Assembly (NCBI RefSeq): GCF_016907845.1
Contig: NZ_JAFBCS010000001.1
Coordinates: 496,001-560,000 of the forward strand
Direction: 5' to 3'
Origin: Arcanobacterium pluranimalium
Lineage (GTDB): Bacteria > Actinomycetota > Actinomycetes > Actinomycetales > Actinomycetaceae
DNA: 64,000 nucleotides
The stretch's first letter is position 1; each line of letters begins with the position of its first letter. The position numbers were made by a program, and so were the translations under genes. This document shows, in pieces, positions 25,439-34,378 of this stretch. The notes beneath the pieces are model-generated. The model was not told where the DNA came from. It did no database searches and saw nothing but the letters and a program-made list of their open reading frames with translations.

Positions 25439-27328
25439 CTAATTCACATAATATTCGGAACCGATCATGCGAGAATGTGCCAAGATGTGCACCGGATCGC
25501 TCTGCCACGTGTGTCCGCTAACGAAACGATTTTGAACAAAGCCGAAGCGGCTAGTGGACCATATCTTTGCGCCCGCACCAATAGCTTTGTGAATAAACGC
25601 GGTGTCCTCACCGCGGTTTCGTGTATCAAATCCAAGTTCTTGGGCAAGACTCGCTGTCATCACCATCGTTGGGCCAGGCACAAAGGAAACAAATTGGTGT
25701 TCAGCACCGTCAAATGCTACGGCATCTCGGTACGGTAGAGCATCGACGCCTGGAAGCGAATTCGCTTCGTCAGCTTCGTTCATAACGCCGCCATGAAAGC
25801 GCACTATATGCGACTTCTTACCAACGAGGTCGGCGTTCATAGTACGTAACGCGGTTACTTGCTCGAGAAGATAGTATGCGCCATAGATATCGTCGTCGTC
25901 GATTTTTGCCACCACTGGGAAACGAGCGTGACGTAGTAAGAGATTGTAGTAATCACCGAGAGTATCTTCGTGCTGAGGTTTGATCCAACGGGGTGAAAGC
26001 TCAAATTTTTCGGCCAACGCGTAATGTTCGGCAGTAACATCAAAACCATTTGCGCAAACGAGTAGCTCAGTTTCCACTCCACGTTGGCGCGCACACTGTT
26101 CGAATGCGTGGCGCAACTGATGCGGGCGGTTGGTAGCTAAGAGCACAGACACACCCGGCATGCCGACCGTATGTTCGGTGAGTCCCAAATCGTTCAAGAT
26201 ATCATCAACACGATGTGAATACGTATGTGCGGAGAGTACTTTCATCTGGCCATAATATCCGTATTCTTCGCGCAAATTGGCAGAATAGGAGAACGCTCTG
26301 ATCCAATGAGCTGCTGATTCTGCGGATTCAACCTGTACAACTGCGTCGCCGAGCGTGGCTCGTATTCCGAGCGACGGTGTCGAAATTACTGGTGTAGCGC
26401 AGGCGAGTAGTTCGAATACTCGGCGCGAAAACATAGATGGACTTCCTACGATTGAATTAACGTTCAAAAACGAGGCATAAGAACGATAGGCGTTGAGCAT
26501 TTGCTCGTAAGAAAGTTCTCCGCGCACATAACGCTGGTATTGCTGCGGGAAGTTGTAATTTGGGTCGCGTTTGTGAAAGCGTGCGTATATATCAATTCCG
26601 TTGCTGAGCTTGGGTTCTGCGAGATTCGCTCCGGCTAACAAGAGATCCATCTGGGCTTGTCGCTCGGGAAATTTGTGGTGAAAGTATGTTCCGGCAAAAC
26701 AGGTATCGCGCAAGATATGCGGTTTAGGACGTCCACTCGGATTATGGATAGCGGGTTGCGCGGCAAATTGCAGCACACCAATGCGTGAATGGCCAAGTTC
26801 TTGCTGATAGGAACTGAGGAGATCGGCGTCGGTAGTATACACCCAATCGAAAAGCCTGGCAGTGCGAAGGAAATCTGCAAAATGGAATGGATCTTCTTTG
26901 TTCCAAAATACTGTGGGAATCCCTTGAGCTTTGCAGTCATTGACGAGATTAATGAGTGCAGTAGACGGTGCTGTTGAGCCAGTTAGCTGATATTGCCACT
27001 GGTCATCGTTACCATGCCATGCCGATTCAACAAAGAGCAAGTCGAGTTGTTCGAGATCTTCACCAGTGTATGCCGGGGAAATCTTCACTTGCTGCCATTC
27101 GAATGAAAATGCCAGCTCTGTAAACGCATCAGCAATAATTCCCACTCTCAGATGACGTTGTGGAGTGAGATGCGGAATCGGGAAGGGGCTTATGTTGTGT
27201 GGGTCGATTTTTTGCGGCACATTGTTTGGCTTATTCGCTTTGGCACGTGCCCAGTACGTTTTTACTTGTGTAAGACCACCATGGCGAACATGCCAGAGAG
27301 ATTTCCGAACATAGTCAAAAAGGCCCAC
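25439..27328 (-). CDS. two-domain glycosyltransferase (CgeB-like plus GT2)
   Basis: A 629-residue cytoplasmic protein. Residues about 60-385 are a CgeB/Glyco_trans_1_2-type GT-B domain (LLFVESAWHGND, IPTVFWNKEDPFHF, VLQFAAQPAIHNP, FSRRVFELLACATPVIST). Residues about 395-629 form a GT2 domain (VSVLLATNRPHQLRHAFEQC; IDDDDIY near 478 supplies the acidic nucleotide-sugar motif; GEDTAFIHKAIGAGAKIW). It is paralogous to the 41996-44011 protein at the other end of the locus. It would add sugars to the surface polysaccharide on the lipid carrier. It faces away from the wzm-wzt genes across a 195-base gap. Confidence 0.85.
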   Translation of the reverse strand: MGLFDYVRKSLWHVRHGGLTQVKTYWARAKANKPNNVPQKIDPHNISPFPIPHLTPQRHLRVGIIADAFTELAFSFEWQQVKISPAYTGEDLEQLDLLFVESAWHGNDDQWQYQLTGSTAPSTALINLVNDCKAQGIPTVFWNKEDPFHFADFLRTARLFDWVYTTDADLLSSYQQELGHSRIGVLQFAAQPAIHNPSGRPKPHILRDTCFAGTYFHHKFPERQAQMDLLLAGANLAEPKLSNGIDIYARFHKRDPNYNFPQQYQRYVRGELSYEQMLNAYRSYASFLNVNSIVGSPSMFSRRVFELLACATPVISTPSLGIRATLGDAVVQVESAESAAHWIRAFSYSANLREEYGYYGQMKVLSAHTYSHRVDDILNDLGLTEHTVGMPGVSVLLATNRPHQLRHAFEQCARQRGVETELLVCANGFDVTAEHYALAEKFELSPRWIKPQHEDTLGDYYNLLLRHARFPVVAKIDDDDIYGAYYLLEQVTALRTMNADLVGKKSHIVRFHGGVMNEADEANSLPGVDALPYRDAVAFDGAEHQFVSFVPGPTMVMTASLAQELGFDTRNRGEDTAFIHKAIGAGAKIWSTSRFGFVQNRFVSGHTWQSDPVHILAHSRMIGSEYYVN

Positions 27329-27523
27329 AACAAGTCTCCTTAGAATCCGTGTAATTTGTGTACTAGCGACTCAAGTAGTTCTTAATAGAGTCAATATAAT
27401 AATGAGCTCAATCTACCATGATAAGATAGTATTCACTTTAACTCTCACGGATCACTTTGAAAGATTGGGTATTTTAATCACGTGGTAACCGCTAAAAATT
27501 ATATAGAAAGCTGTTCTTCATAA

Positions 27524-28453
27524 ATGTCCGATAAAATGACGGAGCATATATTCAAAGAAGAGCCTTGGGTTCGTGTGTTGCTCGAAACCTCTTGGCAAAA
27601 TGATCTCGTTTCAGTTGACCTTGGCTCAATGAGACGTGTGGGGAATTTTCATAATTTTTGGTTCTATGTTCGTGGGCTTTGGAAACGTCGGCAGTTCATA
27701 ATCGCTCAATCGCGTGCTAAGGCGCATGTTTCCGTTAAAGGTACATTTCTTGGACGTTTGTGGCTTATCCTTGAACCATTTATCAGTTCGGCCATCTACT
27801 ATTTCATCTTTGCTTTGTTATTAGGATTTGACCGTGGCATGGATAATTTTGTTGGCTACCTTGTTATCGGTGTGACGTTTTTTAACTATCTCAATCAACA
27901 ACTCGGAGCAGCGGGTAGTATTATCCCAGCGGGAATGAATCTGATCCGAGCATTCCCTTTTCCACGTGCCGCGCTAGTCTTTGCTTTTTCGGTACGTAAT
28001 GTTATCGACTTTTTTCCGACGGCGATTGCTACTTTCCTTTTTGTGCTTGTCTTTCCTCCACATACTTTTCCGACTTGGACCTGGTTGCTAGCGGTTCCGG
28101 TATTTTTCATTGCAGTGATTTTTGGAACAGGGCTTTCGTTTTTCGCTTCTGCTCTCACTGTTCTACTTCCCGACTTGAAATTTATTTGGCCGGTGCTCAC
28201 TCGTTTTTGGTTTTATGGCTCGGGCGTTTTTTGGTCGATCGATATGTTTGCTGATAAGCCGCAATACCAAGCGATTATGACGGCGAATCCAGGGTGGACC
28301 TATCTTGAGATGATGCGCGAAACGATTCTCTATGGCCAAGTACCTGGGGTTAATTTGTGGCTCTACTTAGGCACATGGGCTGTTTTCACTTTTCTGACGG
28401 GATTCTTGTTCTTCTGGCGTTGTGAGGGGTATTTAGGAAAGAAAAATGACTGA
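27524..28453 (+). CDS. polysaccharide ABC exporter, permease (Wzm/TagG)
   Basis: A 309-residue ABC-2 type permease with six membrane segments after a 70-residue cytoplasmic start. Typical motifs are IAQSRAKAHVSVKGTFLGRLWLILEP (amphipathic entry helix) and GAAGSIIPAGMNLIRAFPFPR. It would export undecaprenyl-linked polysaccharide or teichoic acid to the outside. It overlaps the ATPase gene by eight bases. ATG 27524 or 27536 may be the start; neither has a strong site. Confidence 0.9.
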   Translation: MSDKMTEHIFKEEPWVRVLLETSWQNDLVSVDLGSMRRVGNFHNFWFYVRGLWKRRQFIIAQSRAKAHVSVKGTFLGRLWLILEPFISSAIYYFIFALLLGFDRGMDNFVGYLVIGVTFFNYLNQQLGAAGSIIPAGMNLIRAFPFPRAALVFAFSVRNVIDFFPTAIATFLFVLVFPPHTFPTWTWLLAVPVFFIAVIFGTGLSFFASALTVLLPDLKFIWPVLTRFWFYGSGVFWSIDMFADKPQYQAIMTANPGWTYLEMMRETILYGQVPGVNLWLYLGTWAVFTFLTGFLFFWRCEGYLGKKND

Positions 28454-29360
28454 TCTTGTAGTGCCTCGGGTAGGTGTTGGATTCCCTTCGGTTGTGGTAG
28501 AAAACGTGTCCATGGTTTATCGGACTCCGACTGTGAACAGAGAAGTGCGAAAGAACACTCCATTTCTCAAACAAATATTGGGGAGTGCTATCGGTCGCGC
28601 CCCGCGTGAAAATGTCGTCGCAGTTGATGATTTGAGCTTTGTGGCGAGAACGGGTGAATTTATTGGTTTGTTGGGTGCTAATGGCGCTGGTAAGTCAACA
28701 ATTATGCGGATCATTGCGGGTGTAGAAACGCCGACATCGGGCAACGTGTACGTCAACCGCCAACCTGCTTTGCTTGGAGTTTCAGCTGCACTCATCCCAG
28801 AGCTTTCTGGAATTGAAAACGCACGGATTGGTTGTTTGGCGCTTGGTATGACCAAAGAGGAAGCCGATGCTAAGCTTCCCGACATTATCGACTTTGCTGG
28901 AATTGGTGACGCTATTTACCGCCCGATGAAAACATATTCCTCGGGAATGGGAGCACGCCTGCGTTTTGCGATTTCAACCGCGAACCGACCTGAGATCTTG
29001 TTAATTGATGAAGCGCTGTCAACCGGCGATGCTAGCTTCCAAGAGAAAAGCCAGGCGCGCATGCAAGAAATGCTTAATACCACAGGAACAATTTTCTTAG
29101 TTAGTCACAATTCGATTCTGATTGAAGAGATGTGCAACCGGGCACTTTGGTTGCACCAGGGTCGGATTATTTCAGACGGTGACGCTCGGGAAGTTGCTCG
29201 AGCCTATCGTTGGTGGGCGTGGTGCGTAGCAAACGGTGATCTTGACAAGGCAGAGCGAGCAATCAAGTCATACCGAGATGAATTCGTTCCGCAGAGTATA
29301 AAAGTGATTGGTTCGCCAGGACAATTAAAATACACTGGCCCGCGGCATCGAGTGCGTTAG
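28446..29360 (+). CDS. polysaccharide ABC exporter, ATPase (Wzt/TagH)
   Basis: A 304-residue ATPase. Walker A is GANGAGKST, the signature is YSSGMGARLRFAIS, Walker B is ILLIDEAL followed by STGDASFQEKS, and the switch His is in FLVSHNSILIEEMC. This is the Wzt/TagH branch. There is no long C-terminal substrate-binding domain, so export would not need a capped sugar. It pairs with the preceding permease. Confidence 0.92.
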   Translation: MTDLVVPRVGVGFPSVVVENVSMVYRTPTVNREVRKNTPFLKQILGSAIGRAPRENVVAVDDLSFVARTGEFIGLLGANGAGKSTIMRIIAGVETPTSGNVYVNRQPALLGVSAALIPELSGIENARIGCLALGMTKEEADAKLPDIIDFAGIGDAIYRPMKTYSSGMGARLRFAISTANRPEILLIDEALSTGDASFQEKSQARMQEMLNTTGTIFLVSHNSILIEEMCNRALWLHQGRIISDGDAREVARAYRWWAWCVANGDLDKAERAIKSYRDEFVPQSIKVIGSPGQLKYTGPRHRVR

Positions 29361-29367
29361 GCCAGTG
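29333..29367. terminator. possible bidirectional terminator after wzt
   Basis: CACTGGCC and GGCCAGTG are separated by 19 bases, spanning the stop codon of the ATPase gene, and lie just before the convergent LCP gene. The long loop makes it a modest candidate. Confidence 0.35.
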
Positions 29368-29393
29368 CAAGGTAGAGTAATAGATAAACGAGT

Positions 29394-30446
29394 CTAGTTC
29401 ACAGGAGTGGACTCAAGTGTTTTGAGCTTTCCAGCATTCTGATGAATATACATTAAAGCTTTATCTTCTGCGAAGGCTTTCACCATTTCGTCAAAGTTCG
29501 CTCGATCAAGGTTTACGATGGACTGACCATCCGCAGATCGACCTGTTCCTGCGTGTGGGGCAGTTATGAAGTGGACGTCGTTCGAACGGAGATTTCTCAA
29601 CTCTGCTGCTAATGAAGCTAATGTAGTGAAGTTCAGATTTTCGTCAATAGCTACATAAGGGCTGAGCGAATTAAACAATTCTAGCAGTTTAGTTGGACTT
29701 GATAAGGTTTCTTTAGTCAGAGTTTGCGAGATAACGGCTTTCATCCATGTCTGTTGTCTACGCACACGGTCAAAATCGCCACCAGGAAGATGCTTGCGCT
29801 CTCGTACAAATGCGAGCGCTTGTTTGCCATTGTAGTGTTTCTTGCCTTCAGTTACTGAATTAAGTTCGACACCGCCAACAGCATCGGTTAACGAGACGAA
29901 AGAGTTGAAATCCATAATTGCTGCATGCTGGATTCGTATACCAGTAAGCTGTTCAACTGTAGCGATAGTGAGTGGTAATCCACCAATCGAAAATGCTGCA
30001 TTAATCTTTGCTTCACCATGACCGGGGATCGATACCCAAGCGTCTCTAGGGATTGAAAGCACATTAATGCTACTTCTACTGCCGTCGATTTGTGCAATCA
30101 TGATCGCGTCAGTGCGTTGTGCTCCGGCTTTCCATTGCGCTGGATTGCCGGCTGAAATACGCGAATCAGTACCAAGAATCAGAAAGTTAACTGGTTGCTT
30201 ATTTTCAGTTGTTGTATTATCTGGTCGCTGTATTCCCTCAATCTTCGATACTTCTTGGAATGGATCTTTGAATGTTTCGATTTGTGAGAACTTATGCCGC
30301 AACCATAAACCTGCCCCTATGGCCGTTGTTATAAGAAGCACAATAATTATGGCCAGTGCAACGAGCGCCCGTCGAACGTTCTTTCGCTGCTTTGTAGTTC
30401 GCTCATCGGGTGTCGAGTCTAACTCTGAATCTGAGTTGATTGTCAT
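29394..30446 (-). CDS. LytR-CpsA-Psr (LCP) glycopolymer ligase
   Basis: A 350-residue membrane protein: cytoplasmic Arg/Lys-rich start, one membrane helix (about 24-50), then the extracellular LCP domain (FLILGTDSR, RTDAIMIAQID, LSIPRDAWVSIPG-G--KINAAFSIGG, YNGKQALAFVRERKHLPGGDFDRVRRQQTWM). LCP enzymes transfer wall polymers from the undecaprenyl lipid to peptidoglycan. Its Arg and Asp residues for pyrophosphate binding are present. It follows wecC on the same strand with 36 bases between, so it probably attaches the polymer made by this locus. Confidence 0.93.
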   Translation of the reverse strand: MTINSDSELDSTPDERTTKQRKNVRRALVALAIIIVLLITTAIGAGLWLRHKFSQIETFKDPFQEVSKIEGIQRPDNTTTENKQPVNFLILGTDSRISAGNPAQWKAGAQRTDAIMIAQIDGSRSSINVLSIPRDAWVSIPGHGEAKINAAFSIGGLPLTIATVEQLTGIRIQHAAIMDFNSFVSLTDAVGGVELNSVTEGKKHYNGKQALAFVRERKHLPGGDFDRVRRQQTWMKAVISQTLTKETLSSPTKLLELFNSLSPYVAIDENLNFTTLASLAAELRNLRSNDVHFITAPHAGTGRSADGQSIVNLDRANFDEMVKAFAEDKALMYIHQNAGKLKTLESTPVN

Positions 30447-30482
30447 CTCATCTTCTTTCTGTTTCGTCAGAAGTGTAGCGGA

Positions 30483-31775
30483 CTATTCGCACTCTTCATC
30501 TTGGTCACGCCATATTCCGATCGTGTCGAGTATTTTCTGGTCGGGACTGAAAGTTTTGTTGAGATCTGTAAATTGGGAATGGGCTACTAACGCTACCATA
30601 ATGTGTGCACGTGCAACTGCGTCGTGCGTTGAAACGAGTTCAACGTTCGGAATTTCTTGTAGCTGTTTCGGAAGATCCGAAATATAAGGCTCAACGAGAA
30701 GGATGCGGTGGTTGGGATATCGTTGAGCTACATCGTGTGCTATTTTCACTGCCGGAGACTCTCGGAGATCGTCAATGTTTGCCTTAAAAGCTAGACCGAA
30801 GAGGGCAATTGCTTGTTGTGCCTGCTCACTGATTGACGCGTGGGTAACTTCGTTATCACTAACCAAATTCGCTAATTTCGAGAGCACCCAGTGAGGTTTG
30901 GCGTCGTTAACAAGTCTTGCTGTTTTGATCAGCTTTGCGTTCTTTGGTGATGACGAGACCATAAACCATGGGTCTACGGCTATGCAATGACCACCAACTC
31001 CTGGACCTGGATTCAAGATATTGACTCGTGGATGCCGATTGGCCAGCGCGATCAACTCCCACACATCGATATCTTGCTCGTCTGCGAGGATGGAGAGTTC
31101 ATTGGCGAATGCGATGTTGACATCTCGAAAGGCATTCTCAGTTAGTTTAGCCATTTCTGCGGTACGAGCATTGGTGGTGAGAACTTCTCCTTCCGTGAAA
31201 GTGCGATACACTTTGGCGGCATATTCAGTCGCGGCAGGAGTAATTCCGCCAATAATACGATCGTTTGAACGCATTTCTATCATGATTCGTCCTGGAAGCA
31301 CTCGTTCTGGTGCATGGGCGAAGTGGACAATTGAGGTTTCCTTTTTTCCATCAATTGAAAGATCTGGACGTGCAGCGAAGATACGATTCGCTACATATTC
31401 AGTAGTTCCTGGTGGTGAAGTGGATTCTAAAATGACGAGTTCGTCGCCACGAAGTTGCGGGATTATGGCATCAACAGCTGAATCAATAAATGAGCTGTCA
31501 AGCTCGTGGTCTCCTTTGAATGGTGTAGGTACTGCGATGATGTAAATTTCTGCGGGTGGTGTGTGTTTTTGAACACGCAGTGATCCATCGTTGACAACAC
31601 TAGCTAAAGCGGACGCTAGTCCGTCTTCGACAAACGGTAATTCGCCTCGCGACACGAAATCGATAGTTCGATCGCTGACATCTACCCCTGTGACGATCCA
31701 GCCGCTTTGTGCCAGTGTGACGGCAGTGGGTAGTCCTATATATCCAAGACCAACCACAACTATGTTGTTGTTCAT
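30483..31775 (-). CDS. wecC: UDP-N-acetyl-D-mannosamine dehydrogenase
   Basis: A 430-residue NAD-dependent enzyme oxidising UDP-ManNAc to UDP-ManNAcA. I chose ATG 31775 (MNNNIVVVG), which has AGGA five bases upstream; the frame continues 12 codons further without a site. The Rossmann motif is VGLGYIGLPTAV, the catalytic Cys is in GVGGHCIAVDPW, and LTENAFRDVNIAFANEL is the family core. Divergent from wecB across 150 bases that must carry both promoters; together they supply ManNAcA for the polymer. Confidence 0.92.
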   Translation of the reverse strand: MNNNIVVVGLGYIGLPTAVTLAQSGWIVTGVDVSDRTIDFVSRGELPFVEDGLASALASVVNDGSLRVQKHTPPAEIYIIAVPTPFKGDHELDSSFIDSAVDAIIPQLRGDELVILESTSPPGTTEYVANRIFAARPDLSIDGKKETSIVHFAHAPERVLPGRIMIEMRSNDRIIGGITPAATEYAAKVYRTFTEGEVLTTNARTAEMAKLTENAFRDVNIAFANELSILADEQDIDVWELIALANRHPRVNILNPGPGVGGHCIAVDPWFMVSSSPKNAKLIKTARLVNDAKPHWVLSKLANLVSDNEVTHASISEQAQQAIALFGLAFKANIDDLRESPAVKIAHDVAQRYPNHRILLVEPYISDLPKQLQEIPNVELVSTHDAVARAHIMVALVAHSQFTDLNKTFSPDQKILDTIGIWRDQDEECE

Positions 31776-31924
31776 CGAGATCCTACTCGTACAAGATAGA
31801 AAAAGTTTCAATTACAGTCAAATATGCACTAATATAGCATGCATAGATGTACGCGTATTATTGCACATAGTCGATTCAAGGATGAAATTCGTCCTCAAAA
31901 GTATAGGACATGTTGAGGGAGCCC

Positions 31925-33073
31925 ATGAATAATATAATGGTTGTGTACGGTACGCGCCCGGAAGGAATCAAGGTTGCTTCCTTGATTAAAGAAATGGAGC
32001 GGTCCGAACACCTTCAGCCAATCATTGTTTCCACCGGGCAGCATCGTGAAATGTTGGATCAAGTTAATCGACTTTTTGACATTCGCCCTGATGTTGATCT
32101 TGATATTTTTGAGCACGGGCAAACTCTCAATCGTATTGCCATGAAGATTTTTGATCGTCTGGATCCCGTGCTTGAGGAATATCAGCCAGACGCGCTTTTG
32201 GTTCAAGGAGATACCTCCACCGTGGCGATGGCTGCGATTGCTGCGTTCTATCGTGAGATTCCGGTTATTCACCTTGAGGCGGGATTGAGGTCTGGAAATA
32301 TCCACTCACCTTTCCCTGAGGAAGCGAACCGGAAACTCACCTCACAAATTGCATCGCTTCATTTAGCTCCTACTGCGGAGGCAAAAACGAATCTTCTGCG
32401 GGAGGCGATTGATCCGAGTGACGTCGTCGTCACTGGAAATACGGTGATTGATGCGCTTTTTTACACGCTGGGAGAAGATATTTCTTTTGACGACGTTCGC
32501 CTTAACGATGCCGTCAACTCTGGAAAGCGGATTCTGCTGGTAACTTCCCATAGGCGTGAGAATATTGGTGAGCCTATGATGAACATCGGCCGGGCCGTGC
32601 AGCGGCTGGCGGATATGTATCCAGATGATCTGGTGGTTTTTCCGATCCACCGTAATCCTAAAGTGCGGGAGCTCATTCTGCCTGCTCTTGAGGGTAAAGA
32701 GAACGTTATTGTGATTGACCCATTGGATTACCCACAGTTTACGAAGATGCTCAGCGCTTCCCATATCGTTCTTACAGATTCTGGTGGTGTACAAGAAGAG
32801 GCCCCTTCACTCGGCAAGCCGGTGTTGGTGTTGCGTGAAAATACGGAGCGTCCGGAAGCCGTCACAGCAGGAACCGTAAAACTTATTGGCACGATGGAAG
32901 ATTCCATTGTGCACGAGGTACAGATACTGAAAGAATCGGCTGAGATCTACGGTGCCATGGCAAATGCCGTCAACCCATACGGTGATGGACACGCGGCCGA
33001 GCGGTGTGTGGCGGCAATTTCTGCCCTACTTGGGGAAGGGGAGCGACTTCCTGATTTTGAGCCAGTGAATTAG
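31925..33073 (+). CDS. wecB: UDP-N-acetylglucosamine 2-epimerase (non-hydrolysing)
   Basis: A 382-residue enzyme interconverting UDP-GlcNAc and UDP-ManNAc. ATG 31925 follows GAGGGAG closely. Signature pieces are VYGTRPEGIKVASLI, STGQHREMLDQV, VQGDTSTVAMAAIAAFY, HLEAGLRSGN---PFPEEANR, TSHRRENIG and LTDSGGVQEEAPSLGKPVLVLRENTERPE. It starts a + strand operon with two glycosyltransferases. Confidence 0.94.
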   Translation: MNNIMVVYGTRPEGIKVASLIKEMERSEHLQPIIVSTGQHREMLDQVNRLFDIRPDVDLDIFEHGQTLNRIAMKIFDRLDPVLEEYQPDALLVQGDTSTVAMAAIAAFYREIPVIHLEAGLRSGNIHSPFPEEANRKLTSQIASLHLAPTAEAKTNLLREAIDPSDVVVTGNTVIDALFYTLGEDISFDDVRLNDAVNSGKRILLVTSHRRENIGEPMMNIGRAVQRLADMYPDDLVVFPIHRNPKVRELILPALEGKENVIVIDPLDYPQFTKMLSASHIVLTDSGGVQEEAPSLGKPVLVLRENTERPEAVTAGTVKLIGTMEDSIVHEVQILKESAEIYGAMANAVNPYGDGHAAERCVAAISALLGEGERLPDFEPVN

Positions 33074-33105
33074 ATACTTTGGATAAATAAGCTAGATAGA
33101 CGCGG

Positions 33106-34365
33106 ATGAAGATATTAATTATTGCGCAACAGTGGCGGCCAGAAACTGGTGTTCCACAAAGGCGTGGACAATGGATGGCGGAGCATTTGCATGAGGCCGG
33201 GCACGATATCCAGATCATCACCTCAGCTCCGCATTATCCAGAAGGTCTCCTCAATTCTGATCTTCCTGAACATCAGCCCGGATCAGTCGAGACGGTGCGA
33301 GGCAATGTGAAAGTTCATCGAACTGGCTTCATTCCTCATTCGCAATCGATTGTTTCTCGTGCCATAGACCAAGGTGTTATTGCTTTCCATGCCATAAGAG
33401 TGGCGCGTAAAGTTGTTCATAATTTCAAACCAGATCTTATCTTCGCAACTGCACCACCATTGCCTGCAGTTTTTTCTGCTGCCGTAATCAGCAAGCTATC
33501 GGGCGTTCCTTATGTTGTGGATCTTCGCGACGCGTGGCCTGATCTGGTTCCTTATATTGTTGATTCAGATCCTTACGCAAGCGTTCGCACGATGCGTAGA
33601 AGAAAGGCGATCCAACCGGCTTTTACTATTGCCGGCAGGGTATTTGAGAAGCTCCTTCGTGGTAGCGCCGGGATAATTGTGACGTCGGATGGTCATGCCT
33701 CTATTATTGCGCAACGATACCACAAGAAAACCACTGTGGTAACGAATCTCCCGCTCGCGAACCTAGACCCGGAACCGTGTGAGGTAACGCGTGACAGTAA
33801 CGAAGTCTTAGAGATTCTCTACACGGGAACGGTGGGTCGAGCTCAGGGACTGGAAACCGCCGTCGTCGCTGCGAAAAAAGCGAAGGATATGGGAGCGAAT
33901 GTTCATTTGACGATCGTCGGCACGGGTGCTCACGTGGACTTTGTTCATGCGCTTGCTAATAAAATAGACGCACCAGTAACAATTGTGGGAAGAATTCTGC
34001 GTGAAGAAATGAACGCGTACTATGCGAAATCTGACACATCGCTAGTGATTCTCAAAGCTTGGGAGCCTTTCGAATCGACGATTCCTTCCAAACTATTTGA
34101 AGGAATCGCGCACAACATTCACATTACTGGGTCGCTTAACGGAGAAGGAGCTAGACTCATTCAGGAGTCGAAGTCTGGACATGTTGTTAATGCGGAAGAT
34201 TCGGACGCACTTGCGCAACTGTGGGTGGAATTAGCCCAAAACCGAGAGCTGCTGAAGAAAAATGAGCATGGCAGGGAGTGGCTTGTACGTCGGCTAGAAG
34301 AAACTAATCCGCAGGCAACCTTCGTGGAGTTCATGGAAGGTATTGTGCGTGGGAAGGAAGAATAA
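33106..34365 (+). CDS. GT4-family glycosyltransferase (WbuB-like)
   Basis: A 419-residue GT-B enzyme. N-terminal acceptor domain begins ILIIAQQWRPETGVPQRRGQWMAEHL and includes ITSAPHYPEGLL and VVDLRDAWPDLVPY; the donor domain has YTGTVGRAQGLETAV, LTIVGTGAH and SLVILKAWEPFESTIPSKLFEGIA. This pattern is like the WbuB/L-fucosamine-transferase group of amino-sugar transferases. It lies 32 bases after wecB and would add one sugar of the repeat unit. Confidence 0.87.
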   Translation: MKILIIAQQWRPETGVPQRRGQWMAEHLHEAGHDIQIITSAPHYPEGLLNSDLPEHQPGSVETVRGNVKVHRTGFIPHSQSIVSRAIDQGVIAFHAIRVARKVVHNFKPDLIFATAPPLPAVFSAAVISKLSGVPYVVDLRDAWPDLVPYIVDSDPYASVRTMRRRKAIQPAFTIAGRVFEKLLRGSAGIIVTSDGHASIIAQRYHKKTTVVTNLPLANLDPEPCEVTRDSNEVLEILYTGTVGRAQGLETAVVAAKKAKDMGANVHLTIVGTGAHVDFVHALANKIDAPVTIVGRILREEMNAYYAKSDTSLVILKAWEPFESTIPSKLFEGIAHNIHITGSLNGEGARLIQESKSGHVVNAEDSDALAQLWVELAQNRELLKKNEHGREWLVRRLEETNPQATFVEFMEGIVRGKEE

Positions 34366-34378
34366 GAGTCGTCAGACG